Positions 23,373-36,077 are shown, numbered from the stretch's first letter. The stretch: DNA of 64,000 nt from Gordionus sp. m RMFG-2023 (GCF_954871325.1 NC_088775.1:41393561-41457560), one strand, 5' to 3'. Program-made: numbers and translations. Notes: a model not told the origin generated them from the letters alone.

Positions 23373-23581
23373 CCCGCTTCGTCTGGAATTCATATCGGGC
23401 AGTGGGGTCCAGGTGTCAGTGCGCGGATCGTATCGCTCAACGCTATCGAGCTCACGCGTATCATCACGACCGCCAACCGCATATACATAACCCTTGTAAC
23501 ACGCCGCACCCAAGTGCTTGCGACGGTGACGCATTCCACTCACACTCGTCCAGCGATTACTAATAGCGTCGTAACGTTCAA
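23373..23581 (-). CDS. KLHL20: KLHL20 exon: fourth/fifth Kelch repeats
   Basis: The exon runs from acceptor aaaaag to donor gtgagt and is phased 1/0. It encodes (V)ERYDAISNRWTSVSGMRHRR then KHLGAACYKGYVYAVGGRDD and ends at MNSRRSG. The Gly-Gly pair and spaced Tyr and Trp mark Kelch blades. KHLGxAxY and AVGGRDDT are KLHL20 signatures. It is less A+T-rich than the introns. Confidence 0.95.
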
Positions 23582-24866
23582 CTTTTTATTATTTTAAATA
23601 TACTATGAGCTTGGCAATGGGATAAATTTTTCAAAATTTAAAACTATATAATATCTTAATTAATTAATTATACATAGATAATACTAAATATAATTTTTTT
23701 TTATAAAAATTTTATTTTTCAAAGTATAAAAAATGATAATGAAATAAATAAGAACTCTCTTACTTATATACCGCTGGGTAATTTCATATTCATAATAAAA
23801 AATAATACATTCAATTTAAATATAACTCAATATCCAATTTTACAAAGTACACCTCCCCCCTTCTAGGCAGCAGCACTACCCTGGTTTTGCCTAGCTGTTA
23901 ATCCCATCATTACTAAATATGCAGGCCCAGCCCGGGTATTTAAAAAAATTAAAATACGGCAGCCCAGGTACCCGGGCCAATTATTCAAAATAAAGTATTG
24001 ATACCTGTTTTAAAAAAATATTTGTTATTTCTTAAAAAAGATTTGATTAATTTTTATCAATAAATCATTAATTAAGGATAAATAAAAAATATGGCAGTTA
24101 ATACTACATAAAATTTTATCTGACTACCACCAAAAAGGCGCAAAAGTAAAGATAGTATTTCCTATTTTATCATTTTTATTTATGTTACCACGAAATTTCA
24201 AAATATAAACTCAAATTTATACTATTGGTTTCTATTTTATACTTTTATTATCGATGTTTAAAAAATCCTTTGGGTAATATTTAATTAACAAAACGTGGTC
24301 AGCTGAGAGGGGTAAATTAAATGTTATACCTATATACATTCAGAGCACGCATATTCTTAGAATTTTCTAGCTTTAAGCAATTTCTTGGAAATCACTTTAA
24401 TAAATTAAGATCCTTAATATTAAATTTTTACTGATTGTAATATCATATCTAACAATGATTAGATCATATAATTTATCCTTGGTTATGTTTAACTCTCTAT
24501 TGCGTACATCATATTTGGATACACATACCATAAAAAAAGGTATAAATTTTAATATAAAATTTTTTAGTTTAATACACATGATGTATATTAGAACACATAT
24601 ATTTTATTTATTTCTAAGTTAATTTTGTTAAAAATGAAAGACAGCTATTAATATCAAAATTCTAAAATGCATAGTTTATAACTTTCGAATAGTTGCATTT
24701 TTTCCATTTTATAAATTATGTCATTTCTCTTGTACAAATTATTAAGGAACAGGAAGTTAAAAATCCTATTAAATAAAGGTAAAAGAAATATTATTTATAT
24801 TATTAAATTAAGCTCTTTTTAGCCTTCGATACTATTAATATATATTTTTATTTAGTAATTTTTTAT
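23582..24866. other. KLHL20 intron, plain part with a short GC-rich patch
   Basis: Mostly nothing recognisable. Near 23930-23985, gcccagcccgggta and ggtacccgggcc face each other and may be the ends of a decayed hAT-type MITE. Confidence 0.35.
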
Positions 24867-24874
24867 ATTTTTAC

Positions 24875-25204
24875 CAATGAGATATATAATACCTAGACTG
24901 ACGATTCATTCATTAAAATGCATTTTTAAACGTGGTTAAAAACAAATCAGCAGGACCCGCCATTTTGGTAACACATATAGTAATTATTCTCATGTTAAAA
25001 ACTACTATTAAATTGATAACTCGCTTCCTTATTATCTCGATGATCCGGTAATTCTTTAATAAAGTTTGCATCAGATATAGGAATAAAGGCTCTCGTTTAA
25101 AATTTTAATAAGGATTAGTCTAACCAAGATGGCGTCTCCAGCTGATTTGCATTGATGTACTAATTTAATGAATGAATCGCCAGTCTAGGTGTTATATGTC
25201 ATTG
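24875..25204. mobile_element. hAT-type MITE, 330 bp
   Basis: The perfect 8-bp duplication atttttac lies at 24867-24874 and 25205-25212. The inverted ends share caatga, cctagactg and cgattcattcattaaa. It has no coding capacity. Confidence 0.85.
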
Positions 25205-25378
25205 ATTTTTACATAGTTGTTTTAATATTTAAGTGTTTTATCATTTTTTTATAATTATACCAATATCAATATTATCAATAATAGATTGTTATTCATTAAT
25301 AGTGTTTAAAATTTAAATTTTAAGGTACGTGTACCCAGATACATAATGCGCACAAATGCAATATGAATTTGAGTTTTT

Positions 25379-26105
25379 TTGATTATTTTTTCAATATTAT
25401 TAAATGTTCTTTATTTGCTATCTATAGTCAAAATGTACTGTATTCTAAAAGATAGTTCTGACTCTAACTTTAGTGGTTCATCAGATGAGAAAATTCTTGA
25501 TTTAAGATCAGTAGATGTTGATTCTAGCGGAAATGTGGTATTTCAATTATTGGTACCACTACACTTCAATTTTAAATTATGTTTTGATAATTGGTTCTGT
25601 GGTGTAGAACTTCAAGTATTACTCGACTAAAAGGGAGTATTTCTACAGCGAGAGCTAATAGAATTTATAATTGCCAATTTCCAACAGAAAAAGAATTCTA
25701 AAAGTTGGAGCATGGATTTACATAAGATCACGTAAAGGGTATCACCGTATAGTATTCCATATATTTGATTCTCATAAATCTTGGTTAATGCATAGGCGAG
25801 ATTTTGTAGCTTTAAAGGTACTGGTAAAAGAACAGATGCCATTATTAACATTTAAAATTTCAATAGCAAATATTCTGTAAATGTAATAAAAATATGAACG
25901 CTAGCATAAAAGAATATCAATTGACACTAAATATAAAGAAAAATCTAGCAAGTGGCCGACAAGTCTTATTACTCAGAAAGAAATAAGACAGGATTTAATA
26001 GCAAGCCAAAATATAGTAAAAAGGCGCGATGCAAAAACCCTGGGTGTCGAAAGTGATTTGTACCAAATATGGTGGGTCATTATGTTTTACTACAAAAAAC
26101 GATTG
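25379..26105 (+). pseudogene. piggyBac transposase, decayed C-terminal half
   Basis: The frame from 25379 contains FKLCFDNWFCGVELQVLL, the conserved DNxFt block of piggyBac (DDE_Tnp_1_7) transposases with a catalytic Asp. Near 26020-26100 a Cys-rich stretch in shifted frames (CKNPGC, then CFTTKNDCFKLFHEN and a stop) fits the C-terminal cysteine finger. Several stops and frame changes separate the pieces. I found no TTAA-flanked ends. Confidence 0.6.
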
Positions 26106-26420
26106 TTTTAAATTATTCCATGAAAATTAATATAAATTTGTTTTATTACATTATTTATCAAAATCAAATTATCATATAAAAAACTTGTTATAAATGATAG
26201 AAAAACGGGATGCTTTCCAGAGAGGCTATAATTCTTATGGAATCGACGTTCGGCCTTCTCTATTTCCAAGTGTAAAAGCATACTTGGTATTAATTTACTA
26301 AACAATCACTCAACTTAGAGCTTGAGGGTAAAAAATCATCTATTGTAATCGTTTTCAATTTTGGTGTCAAATTTTCTAAAGAAGTCACAAGGCTATTTGG
26401 CTACTTTTTATGCTACCACT
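26105..26420 (-). pseudogene. Possible hAT transposase C-terminal scrap
   Basis: On the minus strand LFSKLIPSMLLHLEIEKAE follows a PSSS-containing stretch in another frame, resembling the hAT motif PSSSAxxERxFS. It is short and the match is loose. Confidence 0.3.
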
Positions 26421-26689
26421 ATTAAATTATAAAGGTATCAAGGCTACGACCAAGAGACATCGAGTCTTATATTCTAAAATATGATGAAATTATTTTTATA
26501 ATAATGATAGTATTTTTTTAAATATTTCGTCTATTTATATATTTTTCTATTATAATGCTTAGGTGCTTATATATTTTTCGTTCTATCTTAAATTTTGATA
26601 TGCATTTTAGAAATTGTTTTATTTTGTTAATAACCTTTTTATATATATTATTTATTTGTTTTGTTAAACAATGTGTCATTTATTAGCAA

Positions 26690-26800
26690 ATCTTAAGGTT
26701 TGGGTAATATTTTTCTGGCTAAAATATTAAGTTAGCCGTTTTTAAAAATCGGCTCAATTCAAAACCTTTAAAAACACTACTGTTTAAAAAACGGATAGAA
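26690..26800 (-). mobile_element. Half of a GTTAAACGGCT-type MITE
   Basis: In reverse complement the segment matches 57455-57560, with ttttaaaaacggctaactta, tattttagccagaaaaatat and ttaagatttgctaa. The other end is missing. Confidence 0.5.
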
Positions 26801-28224
26801 GCATTAAGCTAAGTGATTTCAAAATTATGCTTAAGAGTCATGATATGAATAACGAATTTTTGAAAATATAAGTTGATTCAAAATATAATAAGATTTTACT
26901 ATTTCACATCTTTAACTATTAAATAAACCGAAAAGAACAATATCTGTACATAGAATCATATGACTCAAAAATATTTCAAATCGGGGAATAAGAAACCTTA
27001 ATGTATTTAGATATATTTGATTTTAAATCGCAATTCAAAATTCGATGTTTAAGACTCAGGTTAAGATGTGCCGTTAGATTTTATTTGGCTTATATAACTG
27101 GTTTTTGTTTATTGATTGAAACTAATTAATGAATTTGTATGTACTAATCAGGTATTACATATTGGCGGAATCATATATTCAGTTCTATATTTTCGTTCTA
27201 GCAGCATGATGCCTATTTTTTATCATTCTGCCAATAACTTACATTAAACTATCTACCAAACGAGTTCAAGGTCTAAAATATATTAAATAGGCACTAATTA
27301 TTGAAATTTACCCACTCACTCTCACCCCTTGGATTCCTTTGCGCCAAAGTACAGTAGTCATATAATTATTGGTGATTTGTTATATAATTATAAAAAAAAT
27401 TACAATAAATTAACACTTTTATATTTATTTTTTTATTGGTTTATTTTGCATCGGGCTTAAAATTTCTTCAGGATTCTAAAAAATAAGTAATCCAGATTAT
27501 AGAAAAAATGTCTCATTGAAAAAATATTTGTTTGAAAAGATCGCGATTCGATCCTTTTAAAAGGATCGATTACCAAGTATGTTGGTAACAAAATTAAAAC
27601 TTTTATTATAAAAAATTTTTAACTTCTTTTATTGAATGAATGTAAAAAATTACTCGCATTCGTCTTTTTTAATGTTTAATATTATCATTTCCTATTGTTT
27701 TGTTTTCAAAATATTTTTCAAGTTATATTTTGATTAAACAGTGCGCGGTTAACAACCTACTTTGAAAACAAAACTCAATCTAATAGTTCTCAGCAAAATA
27801 AAAGTATAAAAAGTGTTACAACCAACCAAGATTTAGATGTTTGATTAGGTACTAATCATATTACTTCCAACTGAAATTTATTGCACAAAAAAGAATCATT
27901 CTATTAGCTTGTGATAAAAAGATTCATTTTAAAAGTTCTACATTTTATAAGGTAAAGGGTTGGGAAACGACTAAGACAAAGTTTAGACGACTAATAGCCA
28001 ACAAAAATAACCATTGCAATATAAAATTACTACGATTAACAGTCTAATAATCAATTTTAAATAGCAGCTATATAGTTAATATTTATTTTTAAATCAGTGA
28101 GCCATATTCCTAATGACTATAAATGAAAAGGATATATTTTCATATTAGAATATTAAAATAAAGATGTTTAGGGATATGGTTCACTTATTTTTAAAAAATA
28201 ACTAAAAAAACTATTAGCCCAAAC
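26801..28224. other. KLHL20 intron, plain part
   Basis: I see no gene or clear repeat here. Confidence 0.45.
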
Positions 28225-28640
28225 TAATTAAAATTGAGTATGGCTATTAATCATAGTCGCTTTTGTATAGCGTGCTCTCTCCAATCTCACTCCTCTCGTT
28301 GAAAGCTCCACCTGCATTATTTTCCCATTTAATGGGTACGAAATTATCGAGAAAATTTCTTCCAAGAATTCTGGCCTTCTTTTCGAAAACAAAATTCGGC
28401 CTAAGATTTGGCTTGATATCGCACTTACGCCAACAATGCAAAAAGACACTGATGCCAAAGGCAGAATAGTCTCCATTGCAAATCCTTTGGCAATCTTTTC
28501 CCCCAGCCTTATCATTGCAGAATAAATTACTTCAAAACTAGAGCTTAATGGGCTACTATCAGGACCAAAACGTCTCGACGATATAACCATAATCCCAAGG
28601 ACCAGAGGTCAATTCTTAGTATGGGTCTTTTCGTGAAACA
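28225..28640 (+). pseudogene. LINE fragment (C-terminal part of a non-LTR ORF)
   Basis: A plus-strand frame reads KLELNGLLSGPKRLDDITII, then PRTRGQFLVW. It matches the C-terminal pattern LEPxGLxxxDGKRPDGxTxIPW...LVWDxT also seen at 59640-59850 and, on the minus strand, 62300-62520. It is interrupted by stops. The longer minus-strand frame (28228-28590) is a shadow. Confidence 0.55.
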
Positions 28641-29345
28641 ACTCTAATAAATATATTAATTTATCTTTTTAATATTTATGGGGTTTCCTTCTGTTTATAA
28701 TTATTTTTATTATAATTGTATCTTAGGTATGATTAATAAAATATTTTAATTTTTAAAGTAAGAATGGTTATGATGGAGAAGAGTTTATGTAAAAATAGAT
28801 TTCGTATAGGAAAGTTGGAGTGAGTCTGATGCGCGATGAAAAAAGAAGTAGTTACTAAAAGTGGGAAAAGGAGTGGGGGGGGGGTGAAAGTAAAAATAGG
28901 TCAATTATTACGTACATAGGCAAGATATGTTAATCAAACAAGAGCAAAAATTTAAAGAAAAAATTAATAATTAAATAAAAATGCTGAAAAAATTTAGAAA
29001 GAAGTTTTTTTTAATGTGTGTGCAAAATATCTTATGAAAGGTAATAGAAAGAAAATATTTTTTTAAATGTAAACCTTGATGATTTAAACTGCTAATCGTA
29101 TATCACATACATTGAATATTATTTTTTACAAGGTTCAAGTTTTTGTAAATCTATAATATTGATTCCTGACAAAAAAACTATTTTAGGATATAAAATATAA
29201 TGGGCATAATTGGAGTTAAAGAGAACCCCTCCCCCACCCTCAAATTTTTCTTTTAAAATTAATATATTACATTTTTCAGTCTCAAGAATTTAAGGAATGA
29301 TATTTAAGTATGCGTAAATTTTTATGTTGGTTATATAAAAAATAC
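28641..29345. other. KLHL20 intron, plain part
   Basis: A+T-rich, with a short G run near 28880. Nothing else is recognised. Confidence 0.45.
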
Positions 29346-29479
29346 CTGTGTTAAGGGGTGAAGTGCCATCAGCACCGCCCACTGCATATAAATAGTGTCC
29401 CAGGACAGCCACGGCTACTCCTAGCCTTCGAGTTTTCATGCTGGCAACTCTGGTCCATTTGTTAGTGACTGGATTATAT
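29346..29479 (-). CDS. KLHL20: KLHL20 exon: third/fourth Kelch repeats
   Basis: Acceptor acatcag, donor gtattt, phases 2/1. It encodes [20 protein letters not shown] then [18 protein letters not shown] and ends SPLNT. Almost every residue matches the equivalent KLHL20 blade. Confidence 0.95.
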
Positions 29480-29869
29480 CTGATGTTTTATAGTCATTTA
29501 TGCAAAAAAGAATATTTTTTATTTATTTAGACAGTTAACCCTTTCTTTCACGATAGGCCAAAATATAACCCACCACTTTTTTCAAATTTTTGCATAATAG
29601 TACAATATTTAATCCATCTTTAAAATGTATTTATTTTATTTTTATATATACTCAAAAGATTATTTTTTATAAAACAAATAAATTGATGTTTATTTCATAT
29701 TTTTTTAAAAAATCTCGTTAAAATTCGCATTATTGAGATTTCCGCACTTTTGTAATTTTTTCCAGATTTTTCCCAAACGGATATTTTAAAAATTCATATA
29801 AAAGTATTCCTGTTTTTAATAATTATATTATTTATAATCGGTTTCAATGAATCCTACTTTGCAAAATAC

Positions 29870-30540
29870 CGCCAACTGATGAAAGGACATCAGTTCAGAT
29901 TATGATGAATCCTTTGCCTCAGAAAATAATATGCCTCTTGTAAATTTATTATATACTCCCACACATTGGAAAAATGATTTTCAATTAATTTCTACACCAC
30001 CTATTGACTTAAAAATATCGGAGATGCTGAAACTCCATAAAAAATAATTCAATTATTTGAATCTGATTTTCTTCAGAAATTTTTGATATTTCTAATTAAT
30101 TTATATGCAGCCCAAAGTTTAAAACGTTAAAATAAATTTTTTTTCTCAGTATAGTTATTATTATTAATTAATAGATTTAAATCTGCTAATATTTTTGAAA
30201 TTGGAATAATTTTTTTAGCAATTACAAGCTAATGGGGGATGAACAAAAATACCAGCCTACCGGGATTATTGGAGCATAATGCACGAACAATATATAGCCA
30301 AACTAATGTCTGATAGGTTTGAATGGCTGCTTATCCATATCCATACAAATGATAATAATACTTTGGCCCCCTCGTTTATGTAGACAGCTTTTAAAAAAGT
30401 GCCTTTGAAGATTAAGAGATATGCCACCTCATATTTACCTATAGGATCTGGGCAAAGGCGAAGATATTTTCATTGTTAACAGTTATCGATGGATTTGTGG
30501 CGCTATGTCTCTCTTAAAGTGAAAATTGTTTTAAACCGTA
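29870..30540 (+). pseudogene. piggyBac transposase N-terminal fragment
   Basis: Acidic leader sequence (SSDYDESFASENN) is followed by YRDYWS and then RFEWLLIHIHTNDN, the equivalent of the conserved RFexllrxlHfnDN block. Stops between the blocks show the copy is dead. Confidence 0.65.
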
Positions 30541-30544
30541 TCAT

Positions 30545-30726
30545 TGTAATAGAATTAAATAAACTTAAAAATAAAGGCAATTGGTAATAGGATTGTTAAT
30601 CAAATATATTTGCTAATTGTGTATTATTTCATTGATGTATTTATATTGATTTGTAAAAGGTATATAAAATGACGAAATTAATTACAAATATATAATAAAA
30701 TTATTTATTGTTTTCACGATAGTTCA
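30545..30726 (+). repeat. Gypsy-2 left LTR
   Basis: The LTR starts tgtaatagaat, contains aaataaaggcaattggtaa and ends cacgatagttca. It matches 35402-35559 with many differences. Confidence 0.85.
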
Positions 30727-31214
30727 ACGGCATAGTACAAATGGAAAAATTCAATATAAAGTGCGAGATAGAAGTGTATTTATCAAAGATGGGATTCAAT
30801 TTACAATCGCCAAAATAGAGGACAAGAAATGGTTTTTATTAGCAAATATTGGATTAGAAATTTATTTAAAATCATTTACTTTGTATTTACCGAAGAGACT
30901 AGCTATAAAATCATACGATGATATAATTAAGCTTTTAAAAAATTATTACTCAAAGAAAACTAATTTTAATTGGAGAGATATTTTTTCGAAACGGAATAAA
31001 GAAAAGGAGACACTATTACAAAATATATAAATAAATTAATGATAAAAGAAAACATGTGTTATTTTAAAGAGATGTATAATAAATACAGTGTTATGTGATA
31101 AATTAGTGTCGGGAATTGCAAATGAAAAAATATTAATGAAGTTAAACAACACTCCAGACATGACATGGGAGAAGGCTGTTTAAATCGCCACCAATGGAGA
31201 TGACGAAAATATAA

Positions 31215-31450
31215 CGTAAACAAAATTTATTAATTATACCGAAAAAAAAATTGTAATTCTTTAACGTTTTTAGGTAACGGTGCGTCTAAAATTGCATTGA
31301 CATTCTTATTTGTTGTGATTCCCCCTTCGCTAATAGTATGACCTAAGAATTCAATTTTCTTTAAATATATAAATGTAATTTTTTTAGATTTAATCTCATA
31401 TCGTTTATTTCTACGTTTTTAATAAATTTATCAATTTTTTTTATCAATCT
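31215..31450 (-). repeat. Inverted partial duplicate of Gypsy-2 RT
   Basis: In reverse complement this segment matches about 32555-32765 of the same element, for example through ttgcattgacattcttattt and ggtaacggtgcgtct. It lies between the Gag-like start and the knuckle region. Confidence 0.8.
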
Positions 31451-32823
31451 CGATTATGATTTCATATGAAAAATTATCTGTAGGAAAGGAGATAAATAAA
31501 ATTTCAAAAACAGTGGCAAGGAAGAATTATGACAATTATAAACCCGTATCAAAAATTATTTGTTATTGTTGTGGATTAGAAAACCACATAAAACCAAAGT
31601 GCCCAAATTTAAATGTGTGGTATAAAAAGACATTTATTGAAAGTATACAGAAACGAATGATAGATGTCCCAAAAAAGGGGCGAGAAAGTTTTGAGTTGGG
31701 ATTCTCCAGAGCAGTCGTGGAAAAAATTTGAGGTGAAATTATTGATAGATAAAATATTTATTAATTTTTTAATTGACACAGGATCAACGGATATTATTTT
31801 AAAATCTTATAATAATTTAATAATCGATATTAAAGGTAAATGTATATTACCCGTTAATAAATTTATCTTGAATTTATAATTGTAAACAATGGTATTAATT
31901 TGATAGGTAGAAATTTAATAAATAAATTTAATTTAATAATAACCAATGCAATACAAATGAGTAATATTGAACAGAATTTTTCATAATTATTTATTAAGAA
32001 ATTAGGTTTACTGAAAGATTTTTAAACAAGATTATCGGTAAAACCCAACCCCAACTTTCAATGTCTTAAAACAGACCGATACCATTTGTGTGGACGAAAA
32101 ATTCGAAGCGGAATTACATTGGCTGAAATCCTCGGGAGTTTTATAAAACTGAAATATTTGAATATCACTTCTCCGATCTTGCCTACTGAAAAATGGATCC
32201 TTATGCATTAGCGGTGACTTCCGACAGATGGTTAATGCAAATATTTTGATTGATCAATATCCTATACCCAGAATTAAATTATTAGCCAGACTAAGTAATG
32301 GATCCAAATATATGATATTAGATATATCAGAAGCGTATTTTCGAATAGCAGTAGATGAGGAGGCGGAAAAACTGTTGGTGGTCAATACGCCAAGTGGATT
32401 GTAGAGCTTCACACCACTTCCGTTTGGGGTAATTTTAGAGCCAGTCATTTTTCAACAAGTAATGGATTAGTATTAAAAGGACTACCTGATGTAGCAGTAT
32501 ATTTGGACGATATAATAATTAGTGGGGAATCAATCGAAATTGATAAAAAAAATTGATAAATGTATAAAAACGTTAGAAATAAACGGTATGAGATTAAATC
32601 TTAAAAAATGTAATTTTTTTAAAGAAAATTGAATTCTTAGGTCATACTATTAGCGAAGGCGGAATCACAACAAATAAGAATGTCAATGCAATTTTAGACG
32701 CACCGTTACCTAAAAACGTTAAAGAATTACAATTTTTTTTTCGGTATAATTAATTTTTATCAAAAATTTATAAACAATCGACTATTGCCGCTCCGTCATA
32801 TATGCCAAGGATAATGAGAAAAG

Positions 32824-33581
32824 CAGGGGTTAGAACCGAACCCGAACCCGGAGAAGAAAACAATTTGAACCCGAACCGAACCTGAACCCCGTTTATAAAA
32901 TTTTCAAAACCCCAAACCGAACCCAGGAATTTTATTTGAACCCGGGTTCAACCGGGTTCAGTGTATTGCTTAAATTAATATAAGATATTTGTATAATTGT
33001 AAATACAAATATTAATAATTTACTTGACATTTTATAATATTTTTACATTCCCAATTTAGTGAAGTGTTAATAAATTTTAAACAACTTAATTCATTTACAC
33101 CATTTTTAAATTTATTCTCAAAGATTCCTATTGGATTGATAATAAATTTCAAACAATTAAATTCTTTACGCCATTTATTTTTAATTTTTAACTTATATTC
33201 TCAAAGATTATTAATTTGAGGAAAATGAAATTGAACAAGTCAAAGTAAAAATTACTATATTGGATATTGTTAATTTAAAGAAATACGTCTAAATTAAATT
33301 TTTTAAATCTATACATGACTATGCATTGTATTTTTAACTATATTTTGCCTATAAATAAAATAAAAAATTTATTTTTTATACCAAATTTATGTCTAGTTTT
33401 TTAATTATGATTTAAATATAGAATATTTTTTTTTATCAATTCAAAAATTCTTAAACCCGAGCTGAACCCGCCAAACCCGGGTTCATAAATATCCCTGAAC
33501 CGAACCCAAACCCACCTATGTTTTTAACCTTAAACCGAACACGAACCGAACCTGGGTAAAAATTTTGACGGGGCATCCCTG
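32824..33581. mobile_element. hAT-type MITE inside Gypsy-2
   Basis: The left end caggggttagaaccgaaccc and the right end ggggcatccctg are inverted, with gaacccgggttc-rich subterminal parts. Flanking octamers gagaaaag (32816-32823) and aagaaaag (33582-33589) agree at 7 of 8 bases. No frame is visible in its 758 bp. Confidence 0.75.
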
Positions 33582-35084
33582 AAGAAAAGTAATTAATAAA
33601 TTTAAAAAATTAATATCAGAAGCACCAATTTTAACGCATTATAATCCGAAAAAGCCAATAATTTTAGCTACCGACGCGTGACAAAATGGAATAGAATCAG
33701 TTCTATCTCATAAAAAGGAGGAAAAGCCGGTTGGATTCGCTTCTCGAATATTAAATGCCGTAGAACGAAATTACAGTTAGATAAAGCGTGAGGCTTTAGC
33801 AAACAATATTTATTGGTAATCATTTTACTATAATCATTGATCATAAACCACTTACTTATATCGTTATTTAACCCACGTAAAAGAATAACAGATATGTCGT
33901 CAAGATTAGTAAGATGGTCATTACTACTAGCAAATTATGATTACGAATTGCAACTTCGAGGAACGAAAAAAATAGCAATGCAGATGTGCTTTCCCGTTGA
34001 CGATTAACTATCTGCTTGGGGTATCGGATGCTCCACAATTTATTTTAGCGTTAGATATAAAATCGTACACAAGAAATGACACGATATTATCAAAAGTTTC
34101 ACGTCACATTAGAACTAGGTCGCTCAAAATAATAGAGGAAAATCTAAAACCGCTTTTCCAGCGCCGAAATGAACTCATGATGGAGGCAGGGTGTATACTA
34201 TGGGGATTAAGAACCATAATTCCAAAAAAATTACAAGTAAATATTTTGTCTTTTTTACATAATGAGGCACCAGTGTTATATTAAAACAAAATTATTGGCA
34301 CAATAGAACGTTTGGTGGCCTAATATTAATGAAGACATTGAATTACACGGTAAGAATTGTGATTTATGTCAAGCAAATAACCCTAACGGTAAAACTATCA
34401 TAGGGAAATGGCCCCTCGCAAATAAACCATTAGGAAGAATTCATTTAGATTTTGAGGACTAACGGAGATGTAAATGGTCTGAAATACAAAAACTTTCGAC
34501 AGATAATTTTACCAAAGTAAGAAAAATATTGTTAAGGCTTTTTGTCATTTTGGGTTACCCCAATACGATTGTTACGGAAAATGGGCCTCCATTTCAAAGA
34601 GAATTCAGTATTGCAAATAATTAACAATTAGAAATGTATATAGTGTCTCTTACCACTCAAGAACCAACGGAGAAGCGGAGAGGTTAGTACCTTTTAAGAG
34701 TTTTTTTGAAAAAATAATAATGATTATAATAAAATACAAGATTTTCTTTTTAATTATCGAAATACTCCACAATAACCACAAAACAATCACCAAGTTCAAT
34801 TATGCTTAAATTTCAACCAACAGGACCCTTACAATTAATAAAACCAATTTATCCTCATCCATACATACCCCAGTTACCAGGTTTTTTAAATATAAATGTG
34901 AAAATATATTCAAAAGATTTTTAAAAAAATTTTTGGATACCAGGTATCATCGTTTTTAGCTGAGACTAAATTGGAGAAAACATATTAATCATTTAAAACG
35001 TAGGTTAGATAATTCCCATTTTAAAAATAGACAAGAAGGAAGAGAAGGAGAAACTATGCAAACTATACCAAGAATGGGTGAATT

Positions 35085-35245
35085 GATCCTATACAATACT
35101 CGATAGCCAAAGACATTGATACTATATAAAACTCGACAGCTAAAGGCATTGGATCCTATAAAAAACTCGATAGCCAAAAATATTGATCTTATAAAAAAAA
35201 CTAAATAGCTAAAGACATTGATCCTATACAAAACTCGATAGCACA
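35085..35245 (+). repeat. About 38-bp degenerate tandem repeat at the Gypsy-2 3' end
   Basis: Units built on actcgatagccaaagacatt and gatcctata recur about five times, between the integrase region and the right LTR. Gypsy-1 has an unrelated tandem repeat in the same position. Confidence 0.7.
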
Positions 35246-35401
35246 AGACTCGATAACCAACCAGCATAAATGAAAAGATTGAAATTGATAATACGGATCA
35301 ACCCGTAGTAGGGAATGAAAATATAAGTAGCCGTTATCCTAAACAAATAAGAAAACAATTTATATCGTTTCAAATGGAGAACCCAAAAAGGAGAGAATAT
35401 A

Positions 35402-35559
35402 TGTAATAGAATCAATTAACCTTGAAAATAAAGGCAATTGGTAAAATGATTAATTGTTATTCAAATATATTTGTTAATTGTGTATTATAATTAATTGATA
35501 ACTGACAAAATTAATTACAATTATATAATTAAATTATTCATTGTATTCACGATAGTTCA
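35402..35559 (+). repeat. Gypsy-2 right LTR
   Basis: This is the partner of 30545-30726, with the same first and last bases, followed by the atcat duplication. Confidence 0.85.
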
Positions 35560-35933
35560 ATCATGAATAATAAATCATAAATATGCTTATTTGCAAAGAT
35601 CCCACTTTAATTTTGTATAAATTATGAAATATTTTTTTATTTTAAAAAAATAGGATTATAACGAAATTATAAGATTTTTCCTTTATATTTTCATTATTCT
35701 CAATAAAAAATTTTATCTGTGCATCGGACTTTTTGGTCATAAATTTCTGTGCATGAAAGGGTTACTCTTTTCGCAATGTGTAATGATTGAAAAATATATC
35801 ATTTGATTAGTTATTAAATAAAAATTTATCACAATCAAATTAACTGGTTATTTAAGCCGAATTTAATTAATAAGTTAAAACTAAATTAACAGTATCTTAA
35901 ATTCTACAATTTTATTATAAAATAGGAAAATAC

Positions 35934-36077
35934 CTTTCAACAATGTTGAGGCAGGACATACCATCCTGCCCGCCAACGGCATATAAAAAGTTGTCAAGTA
36001 CGGCGACACCCACGCTCGTCCGACAGGTGCTGGTGGGGGCTACGTCGCATGCCCATGAGTTTGTTTCAGGGTCGTAC
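35934..36077 (-). CDS. KLHL20: KLHL20 exon: second/third Kelch repeats
   Basis: Acceptor aaactag, donor gtattt, phases 2/2. It encodes [20 protein letters not shown] then [19 protein letters not shown] and ends SCLNIVE(R). It aligns with no gap to the KLHL20 blade that contains [15 protein letters not shown]. Confidence 0.95.

Larger units (their letters stand above)
30545..35559 (+). mobile_element. Gypsy-2: decayed Ty3/gypsy element inside piggyBac
   Basis: Short LTRs (30545-30726 and 35402-35559) bound the element, with the 5-bp duplication atcat at 30540-30544 and 35560-35564. The order is Gag-like sequence with a knuckle CYCCGLENHIKPKC (about 30761-31730), protease with LIDTGST (about 31740-31880), reverse transcriptase with YLDDIIISG (about 32030-32765), RNase H (about 33600-34010) and integrase (to about 34900). 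It is broken by many changes, more than ten, and the LTRs have diverged clearly, so it is old. A hAT MITE has inserted at 32824-33581, between RT and RNase H, and a stretch at 31215-31450 is an inverted copy of its own RT region. Confidence 0.88.
29539..35761 (+). mobile_element. piggyBac copy interrupted by Gypsy-2
   Basis: The left end follows a TTAA (29535-29538) and starts ccctttctttcacgat. The right end reads gcatgaaaggg and is followed by ttac (35762-35765), a decayed TTAA. TTAA flanks with CCCTTTC ends are typical of piggyBac. Between 29870 and 30540 the plus strand encodes recognisable N-terminal transposase (IPAYRDYWSIMHEQYIAKLM, then RFEWLLIHIHTNDNN) with stops. About 1.2 kb of piggyBac sequence remains outside the nested gypsy element, so it is internally deleted. 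Confidence 0.75.

Noticed and set aside
28228-28590. 120-residue minus-strand frame
   Set aside because: The plus strand carries a recognisable LINE C-terminal pattern here, so the minus-strand frame is a shadow.
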